Shown here one piece after another: positions 32,960-45,527 of a stretch of DNA of 64,000 bases. Source of the DNA: Crocodylus rhombifer. Lineage: Eukaryota > Chordata > Crocodylia > Crocodylidae. Under the pieces are notes generated by a model. It had not been told where the DNA came from and made no database searches. It was given only the letters and a program-made list of their open reading frames with translations. The stretch lies in NCBI GenBank assembly GCA_038503035.1, contig JAVSML010024333.1, positions 76,996 to 140,995 on the forward strand. The letters run 5' to 3'. Each line of letters starts with the position of its first letter. Positions within the stretch are counted from its first letter, which is position 1. The position numbers and the translations under genes are program-made.

Positions 32960-34420
32960 GTATAGGCAGAGAGAACAGGTTGGCTGAGGCCAATTATGGA
33001 TGGAGATCCCCTACTCGGGATTAGAGTTTGAGGCCTGGGCCAGGTAGGCTGCCCCATGATGAGCAGGGAAGAGTGAGGCACCTAAAGCCACACTGGATCC
33101 TCGGGTAGCCTCCCAAAGTTATATAAATAGTTATATACTTTTACCATCAAAGGAGTAGCAGAAGGAAACAGGGCAGTCCTCTGAATAGCCAGAGAGGAAA
33201 AATAGGCTTTGTTTTTTGTATGGCCCCTATTGGGTACCACAGCCACCTTTAGATGTGGGTGCTGATGGGCCCCTTCTCTCACTCTCTTTCTCCCCCTCTG
33301 TGTATGTCTCTCGAAAAATGGGGGAGGGTGTCCACAAAAACATTTTTATTTTTCATAGATCTTTGGCTTTTTATTTGAATTTCAATTTTTCTTTCCTCAG
33401 GACTAAATATTTTCAGCACCAAATTAACAAAAAGCCCACTTTTTCATATTCATCCAAAACCTTTTTTTCTTTAGACATTGGCAAAAATAAAAGAATTTAA
33501 GCATTCAGTCCTTCAGTGAACTTCCAAAATTTTCAAGGCACATACATTTTTGCTGTACATTGTGTTTAACAGAAAACTCCATTTTCTGACCAAAAATGTT
33601 ATGATGCAATTTTTGGACTAGCCCCATGTTTCAGTGATGATTTCTGTGGGCTGTTTTTCTGATCAGAGAAAATCATTTATGCTTGAAAACACAGTAATGA
33701 CCATGTTTTACATAATACAGTGATAAAGATAACTTTACACCTCATGTAGACAGGACAAGTCATGCCTAATAAATAACATGTTATATGAGAGTGGCTGGGC
33801 TCTAGGGAAAAGCCTGTGGTTATCTGTGCCCAGCTAACACATCTTTAAACATGTTGTCTTCTTTTTTTTCCCTTCCTGACGCATGAGACCTGCCCAACTA
33901 GGAATTTAAACCGGCATCCTCTGCATTATTGGTACCTGGATGTCTTTGTGCATCTGGACAAGACTCTAAGTTCCATTGGGCTAGGGATATCTTTTTCTTC
34001 TCCTGTGCACAGAGGTTGATGAATGAATAATAACAAAATCCCTATCTTCTGGCTTCTCAGGGATACAGGGTCTTCTGTCATGATCAGTGCTGAGCTAGCA
34101 TGCAGGCTTGGACCAGCTTTCAATGATAGAGCAAGCCCCATACTCCCTTAGGTTCCTTTAAACCTCTTCTTCTAATGTCCCACTTTAATTGGCACTTTTT
34201 GACCCCTGTGCACATTTGTTATTCATATAAGCAGGAAATATGTTAGCTGTCCTGCTATCCTTGTGTGATTCCATCATGGCCAGCACAGTAGCACCAGGAC
34301 ATCAGTGCAGCGCTGTAGAGTAATCAGTAAGAAAGATCGTTGTTTTTTATGGTGTTAAATATTTATCCCCAGAGGCACAATTCTGTGTCAAGCTGAACTG
34401 GAAGTTCACAGTGAGTATTT
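32960..34420. other. intron stretch, nothing recognised
   Basis: AT-rich DNA with no coding potential and no element that I can name. Confidence 0.35.
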
Positions 34421-34422
34421 CA

Positions 34423-36416
34423 TAGTTTCATAGTTGGTAGGGTCAGAAGGGACCTGAGCAGATCATCAAGTCCAACCCCCTACCATGGCAGGAAAGATTA
34501 CTGGGGTCAAACGAGCCCAGCAAGGTATTCATCTAGCCTCCTCTTAAAGACCCCCAGGGTAGAAGCCAGCACCACTTCTCTTGGAAGTTGGTTCCAGATC
34601 CTAACCGCCCTGACAGTGAAGTAGCACCTCCTGATATCTAGCCTAAATCTACCCTCTGCCAGCTTGTGACCGTTGTTTCTTGTCACTCCTTGTAGCACTC
34701 GGGGGAATAAGGCATCCCCCAATGCGTACTGGTCCCCCCTGACTAGTTTGTAAATGGCCACTAGATCCCCCCTCAGCCTTCTCTTGTGGAGGCTGAACAG
34801 GTTCAGGTCCCTGAACCTCTCCTCGTAGGGCCTGCCCTGCTGCCCCCTCATCATGCAGGTAGCCCTCCTCTGGACCCTCTCCATGCTGTCCACATCCCTC
34901 CTGAAGTGCAGAGCCCAGAACTGGATGCAGTACTCCAGCTGCAGCCTGACCAGTGCCACATAGAGGGGGAGGATCACCTCCTTGGACCTGCTTGAGATGC
35001 CTCTGTGGATGCATGACAAGGTGCGGTTGGCCTTCCTGACCACGTCCCCGCACTGTCGGCCTATGTTCATTTTGGCATCAGTAATGACTCCAAGATCCTT
35101 TTCGGCCTCTGCACTGATGAGAAGGGACTTCCCCAGCCTGTTGGTATGCTGCTGGTTCTTCCCCCTAGGTGCTGTACCTTGTGCTTGTAAGTGTTGAAAC
35201 ACATCCTATTCTCATCCACTCACCCCTGTAACCTGTCTAGGTCTGATTGCAACTTATTCCTCCCTTCCAACATGCCCACTTCCCCCCCCCATCTTAGTGT
35301 CGTCTGCAAATTTGAACGGGGTGCTTTTTACCCCTTCGTCCAAGTCACTGATGAGGATGTTAAACAGTGCAGGCCCAATGACCGAGCCCTGCGGAACCAC
35401 ACTTCCTACATCCCTCTAGGTCAAATGAGACCCATCCACCACCACTTTCTGGGTGCAGCCCTCTAGCCAGTTATTGACCCATTTGGCTGTGTAGGTGTCG
35501 ACGCCATAGTCCCTTAATTTTTTAATGAGAATGGGGTAAGAGACAGTGTCAAAGGCCTTCCTAAAATCCAGAAAGACTACATCCATCCTGTGTCCAAGGA
35601 TTTTGTGACCCGGTCATAGAAGGCCACCAGGTTCATCTGACAGGACCTGCCTCTAATGAACCCATGTTGGTTGCCCCTAAGCATAATATCCCCTGCTGGC
35701 CCCTCGCGGACATGCGCCAGGATAATTCTCTCAAAAAACGTATCCAGGATCAAGGTAAGACTAACTGGCCTATAGTTTTCTGGGTCCCTCTTGCTCCCTT
35801 TTTTGAAGATGGGTATACATTGTCCCTTTTCCAGTCCTCTGGCACCACGCCAGAGCACCATGAGTGCTCATAAAGACATACCAGGGGTCCCACAATGACC
35901 TCTGCTAATTCCCTCAGCACTATGGGGTGGAGATCATCAGGACCAGATGATTTAAATATGTCCAGTCCCTCCAGAAGTTCCCTGATTAGGCCCTCACTGA
36001 CCATAGGCCTGGGTGCGCCTCCCCTGGGTTCTATGGGGGTCCCGGTGCGGGGTTGACCCGGTCCCTGCCTGGTGATTGCCCCTCCCTTCCATTGGGCGTA
36101 CGCCTCCTTTTTAGCTAGGAGACTTTCCCGTATGCTTTTGGTGAGCCATGGGGCTTTTGCGCCCTCTTCCCCCTTTGATCCATGTTGGGATTACCTCCCT
36201 TTGGGCTTGAAGGATCATCTCCTTAAGGAACGACCATTCTTCTTGGACACCTGACTCCTCTCCCCTCCAGGACCTCAGTGCCTCCCCGACTATTCTCCTT
36301 ACTTCATTGAAATCTGCCCTCCTGAAGTCCAGGGCTGCTGCCTTGCTGCAGGCCTTTGCCACCTTGTGCTGGATGGTGAATTCTAGTAGGCAATGATCAC
36401 TGTCGCCCAGGTGGTA
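34423..36416 (-). mobile_element. CR1 LINE, 3' two-thirds of ORF2, minus strand
   Basis: The + strand starts at the CR1 tail catagtttcatagttggtagggtcagaagggacc. Up the minus strand come a long clean C-terminal frame (231 codons at 34507-35202: SAEAEKDLGVITDAKMN, LVRLQLEYCIQFWALHFRRD, RRCYFTVRAVRIWNQLPREV), the catalytic box with FADDTK kept near 35300, the RT fingers (GNQHGFIRGRSCQMNLVAFYD), and the endonuclease-RT linker. A frameshift falls next to the catalytic box (nine C near 35283). This is the least decayed 3' end in the window. Confidence 0.9.
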
Positions 36417-36522
36417 TTAGTAATGTGTAGGGTAAGGCACTCTGTGGGTATACTGTAATTATTTAAAAACAAAGAAGTTTGAAGCTCTTTGAATTCACAG
36501 TTAAGGATTAATTTAAACCATG

Positions 36523-37165
36523 GATGGGAAAAATATGCCCCACATCTGACCCACCAGCCCATTCCATCCAGTCTGTGGGGTCCCATAAAAATTTTTGAAA
36601 ATTAATATTTATCTTCCCCTGACTGCCTGTCAAAGATGACAGGAGCCAGGAACAGTAGGACCCATGGGGAGCCAGCAGCAGAACTAAACAGCCACAGCAG
36701 CAAGTCCAGCCCGACCCTGCCCCACTGCAGCCCCTCCCACCCTGAGCCCCAGCTGGAAGCCTCTGGCTAGCAGGGGCTACTGGAGGCTTCTGGCCTGAGG
36801 CTGCTCCTGCCTCCCCATGCTGAGGGAAATACAGATAAGGAAGAGCGNNNNNNNNNNGGCAAAACTATTTTTTGAAATGATATGAATGAGTGTTGTAGTA
36901 CATGTTTGATTTTTAGAACATAATTTGGTGTTTTTCTGGTTCAGAGATGACAAATCTCCTTGCTGAAAGGAGTAATTCTGGAAGGTAAGGGGAGGGACTT
37001 CTGGTGGCAGAAGTCAGGGGGTAGGGGTGGGACTTCTGGTCCTAAGATGGCAACCAGGGGGTGGGGCACCTGTCAAGGGGCAGGGCTACCCATGTGGCCC
37101 TCAATGGCTTGCCAAAACTCGGTAAGCAGCCCTCTGCCCAAAATAATTTCCCACCCCAATTTAAA
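36523..37165. mobile_element. hAT-type non-autonomous element containing an assembly gap
   Basis: Left ggatgggaaaaatatgccccacatctgacccaccagccc pairs imperfectly with right ctacccatgtggccctcaatggc...ctctgcccaaaataatttcccacccc. The interior shares ccatccagtctgtgggg with the other hAT MITEs. The interior is interrupted by ten N at 36848-36857. Confidence 0.45.
36848..36857. other. assembly gap (10 N)
   Basis: Ten N in a row, probably a placeholder between contigs rather than a measured length. It falls in repetitive DNA, so the true missing length is unknown. Confidence 0.95.
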
Positions 37166-37169
37166 CCCT

Positions 37170-38785
37170 ATCAAGATTGAATCCCTATTGTGCAGGGCAC
37201 TGAACAAACAAGTAAATAAATCTTCAGGGATCTTCAGTCCAAAGAGTCAAGTTAGTGAGTGGATTTTGATTAATTGTGATTTATTTTCTTCAAGGATTGA
37301 ATAAGGGTCTACTTTTTTTTCCCCCACACTCTTGTGAAAGGCCTTTCTCCCAAACTCAGCCATGTTCAAGGGCTTTCTTTTTTCTGGTTTAAGTAACTGA
37401 AATGAATGTTGCTAGTGGGATCTTTTCATTCCAGACTAGTTGTTAGGAAATATCACCGCAGAGTTAGAGCCTCTCTGCAATTAATAGGCGATGCTTTTCC
37501 AAGCATCCAGTGGCAGCCATTCAACTAAAACTATATCCAAAGCTCTCACTGAGTGATTCTGTGGTTGCATCAAGAGTGCTTGTTTGACATAGCCATTTTC
37601 TATATGACAGAAGCCTCTCAAAGCTCAGTGAGTTAGTGGAGTGAACCTCCATGTGTGCAGTGCTGGATAGCAGGAGACAAAGACCTTTTTTACACCTGAG
37701 ATATTAGTAGGGTGAGTGAGTGGACAAAAAGAACATTAATTCATGTTGTAGGAAGTTGGAAAAGTGAAAAAAGGCAGATGGTGAGGGAGAACACAAACTG
37801 GACTGGAGCATCTATTTCAAAACACATGTGGATGAGAATTACTCTACAGAACTTTTATGTCCCTCTTCATCAAAGCACCTGAGCCTTCTGGATTGGCAAT
37901 ATTTTTACCTCAAAATCCCCATGAGGAAGGGATGGGCTGTTATCCTCATTCTACAGAGCTGGGGCACAGAGAGGCTAAGGACAGACTCATATTTCACTTT
38001 GTATGCCACAATGACATTTATCCTGCTTGGTAACTGCCATTTTTGGCACTTATACACAGTTTACAACTCTAGCCCATATGCAGTATAGATGTATAAGTAT
38101 CTGCTTGGCTACTGAGCCTGCATGGTAGGTTGTGGTCTGGCTGGGCAGGTACAACACTCTGTATCCACGGACCTGAGCAAAGGTTGCAGTACAAAGGTAG
38201 TAAAACAAAAACCTTATGATGGGGGGTGGGAATGAAGGGGAAAGAGGACAGCTCTCCCAGATTTTTAGTCCGTTGTTTTCCCATTGTGGGATAGTTTTGA
38301 GATTTAAAAATGCTCCCACTGAGCATCAAACTCAAGACATTTTCAAGGTTTTCGTGGAAACAAGAGATACAGCAGATCTTTCAACTCTCTTCTGGCCCCA
38401 GATAATTTGACAACCCATTGTTCAAGTGCGTATCCTGGGTAGATGACACAGAGGCTCAAACCTTTGCTCTGCTTGAGGGGATATGAACCTCAGTTTGCCC
38501 TACACCACAAAAGCACTCTAACCCCTGGGCATTGGGCAGTGCTGTCTACTGGTTCCAAGCCACTTCTGTAAATAGTGACACATTCTTTGGGGCAGGGACA
38601 TGAACTTTGGCCTTTTCCATGCTATGTGCCCTCTTCCAAGTGCTACTGGCTATTTTAGAGTGGGTGAGACTCTACCTTCCTGCACATGGCCAGAACTTCC
38701 ATCCTTGTTGGAACTAGTGCATGCATTTCCACGGAGAGTTTTAGGGTAACGAATGCACATATTCCAATAAAAGCTTTTCATAAGC
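37170..38785. other. intron stretch with one MIR-like remnant
   Basis: At about 37905-37990, aatccccatgaggaagggatgggctgttatcctcattctacagagctggggcacagagaggctaag follows the MIR core order (3' half). The rest has no gene or named repeat. Confidence 0.45.
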
Positions 38786-38916
38786 ACCAGCCTCCTGTCA
38801 TCCGGCAGGCAGATCAGGGGCCTGCACCCCCTGGGAGGAATCCAGCACAGCCCCAACAGCCCTCCCAGGGGTGCAGGCAAGCCCCTGATCTGCCTGCTGG
38901 ACAATAGGAGGCTGGA
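38786..38916. repeat. 131-bp inverted repeat (hairpin)
   Basis: Left arm cagcctcctgtcatccggcaggcagatcaggggcctgcaccccctgggagg pairs with right arm cctcccaggggtgcaggcaagcccctgatctgcctgctggacaataggaggctg with few mismatches, around a loop of about 20 bases. It lies next to the Harbinger-type end at 38.94 kb and is probably the core of the same non-autonomous element. Confidence 0.8.
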
Positions 38917-38939
38917 GCTGCCATCTGGGACCAGCACTG

Positions 38940-39122
38940 AAGCCATGTAAGCCTGGCTTCAAAACTCGAAATGTTTTGAAACTTTCAAAACATTTTGACT
39001 GTCCCTGTTTCATTTGAAGCTGTTCAAAGGCTTTTGTTTCATTTCCATTTCACTGTTTTGAGCTCGAAACGCATTGAAACAGCTTTGTAACAAAACACCA
39101 GGCAAAATTTCGCACAGCCCTA
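38940..39122. repeat. Harbinger-type terminal repeat, reverse copy of 11726-11880
   Basis: cttcaaaactcgaaatgttttgaaac, gtttcatttccatttcactgttttgagctcgaaac and caaaatttcgcacagccct follow, in reverse complement, the blocks at 11.73-11.88 kb. The outer end read inward is agggctgtgcgaaattttg. Internal gttttgagctcgaaac is itself palindromic. Confidence 0.6.
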
Positions 39123-39124
39123 CT

Positions 39125-40500
39125 ACCAACAACCTCACAATGCAAATCCAGTGAGCTGAGCCTCAGCATTAATAGACTTGCTCCTGCAGCTGAGGTGCTG
39201 GCCTCAGCTGTCAATGAAGGCTGCCTGCTGTGAATGCACATTGCAGCACATTAGGCATACATGACATGGAAATCCATGGCACACTGGATCAATCTCAACC
39301 AGCCTGGAAGAGGTGCATCTTCTCTGCAGATTTAACTGGGGTCTGAGCACTTGACATAATGCAGCCTTGGTGTATGCAGCCGCACTGCAAAACCCTCCCC
39401 TCCACATGGGTGTTTTTAGGACTAGAGCTCATGGTCCTTTGCACTATAGTAACCAAACCCCCACAAAAACTCTTCCTGTAAAACTGAGTTAGAAATGTTC
39501 TGTTCTGCAGGTCTGTGCATGGGAGTGGTGAGAAAGCATAGCAAGGCTACTGTCACAAAGAGTTGTACCCCACATCCTCCCTGGGCTGTAGCCTGCCACT
39601 TCACACAGGCTAGTTCAAATCAATTGCCGCCAAATTCAGGTGAGTAGGTTTTCTGCGTGAAACAGAAAGAAGGTTAGGGATGACACCTGAACAGAGCCCT
39701 TAATAAAGGTGTGCCTTATAGGATGAAAGTTGCCTTCATTAGACAATGAGAAGAAACCACAAACGCTGATGGCAGATTGTTCCAGTATAGACCTTAAAAT
39801 GACACAGCTCCAAGCAGTCTCCAGGTGAAGATTGTAAAAAGAGGCTGTGATTAACTCATTCTCTGCTAACTATTGTAGCAGGTTAAGGGAGTAAAAAACT
39901 TTCTTCCTAATTGCTTTTCCCTCTGACTTTGCCAGCTGGAAGGGCTAGTGGGAATGTAGGCTGTTAGTGCCCTCCCCAGGATGTCCTGTTGGCCAAATGT
40001 AATGGGAAATCAGACCCTGAGTTGCTTCTGAACTGATTGTATATCTATCATCTGAACAGCAGTGACTCAGAGAGGTGTGAACTTACCTCATTCATGCTAC
40101 AGAAAATAAATTCTGGAGCTTAACAATGACAACATGAATTTAGTCATTTAGCTAATTATCTTATAACTGATCAAAACATACAAGCTAGGATTGAGATTCT
40201 GATCATTTCACCATGCACTGTATGACCCAGAACATTTTACCTTTATTCAGTTTTCCGAGACTGTAAAGTTGGGCTTTTATAAAAAGCATGGCAGCACCAT
40301 ATATGAATAGGACTAAGGGGGGAAAAAAAAACAATTTTTCATCAGAAAAACAAAATCCTAAAAACCAGTCTTGGGTTGCAGACTGAAAAATTGTTGACAT
40401 TCAGCAAATTTCTGCTGGGCAAGAAAGATCAAGTTTTACTTTCTATTTTCTCACTTTTTCAATAAAAAAATTAATTGAAAAATAAAAAACACTGTATTTG
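39125..40500. other. intron stretch, nothing recognised
   Basis: No gene or named repeat. AT-rich with runs of A and T from about 40.3 kb. Confidence 0.35.
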
Positions 40501-40502
40501 TG

Positions 40503-40558
40503 CTGGGAGTTGAACATGATAGTCTGTGAGGTCCATTCCAGCCCTAGGATTCTATGAA
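40503..40558 (+). mobile_element. CR1 3' tail remnant
   Basis: ttgaacatgatagtctgtgaggtccattccagccctaggattctatgaa is the terminal CR1 signature (gatgatctNNNaggtcccttccagccctannattctatga). Only about 55 bases survive. Confidence 0.6.
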
Positions 40559-40852
40559 CATTTTCTGTAAAACAACAGAAAAACAAACCCATATTTTCAT
40601 GTAAATTTCCAATGGAAAAACCCCACTTATTTTCCTATGAAGGATAGGCATAATGTCTACTTGCCACATGAAATGAGTGGGAAAACTTTAAAAACAGTTT
40701 TCTCACCTCGTTAGAAGAGCATGAGTCAAGATTTTATGTATTTAGCACTGCGTGTGGGGCTAGACTCCTAGAGGTGCTCAGAACTCAATATTCCTCTTGT
40801 AACCTGGCCAGAAAAAGCGGTCAACAAAATGTCATTCCACATCGATTTCATG

Positions 40853-41637
40853 GACATAGACATTAGGGCTGGAAGGGACCTCAGAAGATCTTTGAGTCCA
40901 GCCCCCTGCCCCAGAGGCAGGAAGTCAGCAGGGGTCATAGGATCCCAGCAAGATAAACATCCACATGTCTCTTGAAGGCATTCAAAGTGAGTTCTTGAAC
41001 TGCCTCCAGCAGCAGTCTATTCCAAACCTTGGGGACTCAGACAGTAAAGAAGTTCTTCCTTATGTCCAGCCTGAAATGGTCATGGAGGAGTTTGTGACCA
41101 CTCAACCTAGTCATCTCTTGGGGTGCTCTGCTGAACAGACATTCCCCCATATCCTGGTGAGCACCCCTTTTAAACTTAGAGGCAGCTACCAGATCACCCC
41201 TGAGCCTATGCCTTTCTAGGCTGAAGAGCCCCATGGCTCTCAGCCTCTCATCATAAGGTCTGTTTTCCTGACCTCTGATCATATGCGTGGCTCTCCTCTG
41301 CACTCTCTCAAGCTTCTCCACATCCTTTTTGAATTGTGGAGCCCAAAACTGGATGCAGTACTCCAGCTGTGGCCTCACCAAGGTCGAGTACAATGGGAGA
41401 ATGACATCCTGTGATTTGCTTGAGAAGCATCTATGGATACAAGCCAGCGTTTTGCTCGCTTTACTAGCTGCAGCATCACATTGGTGGCTCAAGTTAATCC
41501 TGTGGTCAATCATGACCCCCAAGTCCCTTTCATCCGTAGTGCTACCCAACGTAGCACTGTTAAGCCTATAAGCATGCTGTGGGTTTTTCCTCCCAAGGTG
41601 GAGAACATTGCATTTTCCTAATGCAAAAGTCATTTCA
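40853..41637 (-). mobile_element. CR1 LINE, RT C-terminal part and 3' end, minus strand
   Basis: The + strand starts tagacattagggctggaagggacctcag. The minus strand holds a continuous 198-codon frame (41037-41633) from KCNVLHLGRKNPQHAYRL through RDLGVMIDHRINLS, LVRPQLEYCIQFWAPQFKKD, ENRPYDERLRAMGLFS to KLLHDHFRLDIRKNFFTV. The copy is 5'-truncated past the catalytic centre. Confidence 0.9.
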
Positions 41638-41639
41638 AA

Positions 41640-42280
41640 TAAAACATTTTTTTCTTATTTTTCTATTTATATCTTTGGGGCAGATTAAAGATATTTGTTT
41701 CAATTCAAAACCAAATTATAATTTTTGTGGAAAAAACAGAATATTCTGGCTGATATAAATATTACTGCCAGCACTATTTCATATCAGGTGAAAAGTATGT
41801 TTAATTAAAAAAATCATTTTAATCAATAGTATTCAACGTGTCCTAGCTAAACCCCTCTGAACCTCCTGGCAGTCTCCATGGAGGCAGTCTCTCTTCAGGC
41901 ACTTGGTTGTTCACTCACTCACTGAGTCCCTTGGGGAGCCACTGGAATTTAAATCATAAAAGGTCAAATTAACGGAATCAGCACTGTGTTCCCCCTTGGC
42001 CTCTCTAGTGTTTTTCAGATCAACATAAAATGCCAGGAAAAGGGACAAACTGGGGTTCCAGACAGAGGAGGAAAATCATTAAAAGCCTGGAAAGAATTCT
42101 GTATGCAGAAGGAATGGAAATATTGGGTCTGTTGGATTAGACCGATGTTATGTATGGATTTGTCTGCACACAAAGATTGCCCTGCTTTAATTATATAAGT
42201 TCAGTTAAACGGTAGAATATTTTCAGTGAAGATATGGTTACAGTCCTATGAATGTGCTTATACTATCATAGTTCCTGTAA
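41640..42280. other. intron stretch, nothing recognised
   Basis: AT-rich at first, then mixed. No gene or repeat could be named. Confidence 0.35.
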
Positions 42281-42283
42281 GGC

Positions 42284-42500
42284 CATGATTCCCAACCGGG
42301 GTGCCATAGAGCCTATAAACTTAGACATGCTTCACAAGACCCAGAGATTTCAATGGGAACCCATAATCTGTTTTGGCCTTTTGGAGTCCTTTGCAGCAGA
42401 ATTGCACTATTATTTTTCTGTAATCAAGAAATGAGTGAAATCTAAGAAGGAGCATTTTCTGAGGGCTGTCCTGAGTCTAAAAAAGTTGAGAAGCAGCACT
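42284..42500. mobile_element. hAT-type MITE (CATGATTCCCAACC end)
   Basis: Left CATGATTCCCAACCGGGGTGCCA is close to the hAT consensus CAGTGRTTCCCAACC. Right aaaaaagttgagaagcagcactt is its degraded complement. The interior (cacaagacccagagatttcaatggg) has no coding content. Confidence 0.5.
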
Positions 42501-42714
42501 TAATCCCATGTTTATGATACTGTGCTCTGTCAGTACAGGGAAACACTGACTGGCGCATGCCCGGGGACTGGTACACAAGAAATCTCTGAAGTTGGGGACA
42601 CTAAGACAGCCACTCTTGCAAGAGCTGAGGGAATGGTTTTCCCTCAGCATGACAGGAAATCAAGGGTGTCAATTGGAGGACTCAGGTGTTTGTTACCCAT
42701 GCCAGGAGCATGGG

Positions 42715-45518
42715 TAACAAACAGGAGGAGCTAGCCCTCCTACTCTCCAGTAGGCATTACAATCTAGTAGGGATTATGGAGACCTGATGGGACTCCTCAC
42801 ACGATTGGAACGTAGCCATAAAGGGCTACACTCTGCACAGAAGGGACCAAGTAGGGAAGAAAGGTGGAGGTGTAGCTACTATGTGAGGGAGCAGTACACC
42901 TTGCAGACTGACATCAGCTACAAGAAAGAGCAGCTTGAAACACTCTGAGTCAAACTACAGTGGGGGTTGGGAGGGGGGAGTGAGAGAGACCTAACTGTAG
43001 GTATGTAATACAAGACACCAAACCAGGGGGAGGAACTCGATCTAGAGTTCTCTTGAGAACTGGCAGAGGCCGCGCATTCACAGGACATGGTCATCATCAC
43101 AGCGACTTCAATTTACCCAGACATGTCTTGGGAGGAACACTTGGCTCAGTCGGATCAGTCACTTTTTTTTCTGACCCATACTGAAAAGCTCTTCCCGACT
43201 CAGGAAGTGTATGGGCCAACCAGAAGTAATGCTGTCCTAGACTTGGTCTTGGCCAAAGGGGACGATCTGGTGAGTGACTTGAATATAGAAGGTAGCCTGG
43301 CTGACAGCAACCACAGAACTATCACATTCACTGTTTGTCACAAGGCAGGCAAATCAGCTAGCAGGGTTGAAGTTTTGGAGTTCAAAAAAGTGAATTTCAA
43401 CAGGCTCAAGGCAATAGTAGGGGAGATGCTGCGGGACCAGGGACCAAAGGTTAAAGGAGTGGATGAAGAGTGTTTGTTCCTCAAGACATGATCCTCAAAG
43501 TACAGAAGTCCATTCCTATGTGGAGGAAATGTAGCAGAAAGACTGGGAAGCCCTCTTGGCTTAATAGGGATATTATGGTTCTCTTGAAAAAGAAGAAAGA
43601 GGCATACAAACAATGGAAGATTGAGACAGTCGCCGAGGAGAACTATACAACAATGACCCACACTTGTAGGGAGCAGATTAGAAAGGCTAAGGCAATGACT
43701 GAATTTAAACTAGCAACAGAAATCAAGGACAAGATGTCCTTCTTAGGTATGTAGTGAACAGGAGGAAAACAAATGGAAGTGTGGGACCATTGCTTAACAA
43801 CTCAGGACAGCTGGTTACCAACACTCAGGAGAAAGCTGAACTCCTGAGTGACTAGTTTGCTTCAGTATTTCACCAGACTAAGGGGGAAATCATACTAGAT
43901 AAGCTTCAGAATGGGAATGGTAGGAATGACTACCTTCCTATTGTACATGTTGAGCTGGTCTGTGATTAGTTAGAAAAGTTAGACATATATAAGTCAGCAG
44001 GACTGGATGAACTTCACCTGAGAGTGCTGAAGGAGCTGGCCAAAGTCATCACAAGGCCTCTGGCGAAACTCTTCCAAAACTCTTGGCACTCAGGGGAGGC
44101 CCCTGAAGACTGCAAGAGGGCTAATGTTATGCCCATCTTCAAGAAGGTGAGGAAAGAGGACCCAGGCAACTATAGGCCAATCATTCTAACTTCTATCCCA
44201 GGGAAAATCCTGGAAAAATTCATCAAGGAATCTTTGTGTGTGATAGGCTTGCAGAAGGTAGGATTCCGAATGACAGCCAGCATGGCTTTGTCACGGGCAG
44301 GTCTTGTCTTAGCAATCTCATCTCCTTCTACAACCAGGTAACTTGCTACCTAGATAAAAGAAGAGCTTGACATTTTATACCTAGACATCCAAAAGGCCTT
44401 TGATCTACTATTCCATGATGTTCTCATGGGAAAATTGGAGGATTGAGGGCTTAACTGTGAGACAGGTGGGTAGGAAGCTGGCTGCAGGGTATGAACCAGA
44501 GAGGTCTAATGAATGGATCTCTGTCATCCTGGCGAGAAGTAGCCAATGGTGTCCCTCAGGGGTCCGTGCTTGGTCCGGTGTCTTTCAACATCTTTATCAA
44601 TGATTTGGATGTGGGGGTTAAAAGCTCACTGGGCAAGTTTGCGGATGACACCAAGTTATGGGGGAACATGCTCACGCTTGAAGATAGGCTGCAAATACAG
44701 GCAGACCTAGACAGGCTGACAAGTTGGGCAGATCAGAATCAAATGAAGTTCAACATTGAGAAGTGTAAAGTGCTAGATCCATCTGGGGATGCACAATCCC
44801 CAACATACAGGCTCAGTGGCACCAAACTGACCAGCACCATGACTGAAAGGGACCTGGGGATAATAATAGACCATAGTATGAACATGAGCTGGCAGCATGA
44901 TGGTGTAGCCAGCAGGGCAAGCAATACTCTGGCATGCATCAATCAATGCATCTCAAGCAAAACCAAGGAAGTGATTCTTCCACCTTACTCAGCATTGGTA
45001 AGATCACAGCTGGAGTACTGTATCCAGTTCTGGGCACTGCACTTCAACAACAATGTGGAAAAGCTTGAGAGAGTCCAGAGAAGAGTCACCCACATGATTG
45101 GAGCCTTGCACGGCAAGCCATATGAGGAAAGGCTGAGGGACTTGGGTATCTTCAGCCTAAAAAACAAAAGGCTGACAGGGGACCTTGTAGCAGCTTACTG
45201 CTATATCAGGGGAATATGTCAAGGGCTCAGCAAACAACTGTTCACCAGGGCACCCTTGGGGAAAACTAGGAGTAATGGCCACAAACTCCTGGAAGACTGT
45301 TTCAGACTTAACACTAGGAAAAACTCCTTTACAGTTAGGGTGTCCAAACTGTGGAATAAGCTCCCTCCAATAACCTACCCTGGAAATCTTCAAGAAGAAA
45401 CTGGACGGTCACCTCACTGGGGTCACCTGACCCCAGTTGTCTTTCCTGCCTAGTACAAGGGCACTGGACCTGATGATCTTGCAAGGTCCCGTCCAGCCCC
45501 TAACAATCTATAAAGCTA
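42715..45518 (+). mobile_element. CR1 LINE, nearly complete ORF2, + strand
   Basis: Starts with the endonuclease N-terminus (SRHYNLVGIMETWWDSSHDWN near 42745) and contains IYPDMSWEEHL in place of GDFNYPDICWE, then SNAVLDLVLAKGDDLVSDL and ADSNHRTITF. The RT follows: LHLRVLKELAKVI, MPIFKKVRKEDPGNYRPI, then a 320-codon frame (44491-45453) with GVPQGSVLGP, an intact catalytic FADDTKLW and the full C-terminal half. Frame breaks occur near 43490, 43750 and 44340-44490, so it is not active. It ends gatgatcttgcaaggtcccgtccagcc...ctataaagctatgaat, right against a TA-flanked transposon. Confidence 0.9.
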
Positions 45519-45527
45519 TGAATACTA

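Noticed and set aside
44491..45453. 320-codon frame, the longest in the window, as a gene
   Set aside because: CR1 ORF2 C-terminal part; no intact start and upstream frame breaks.
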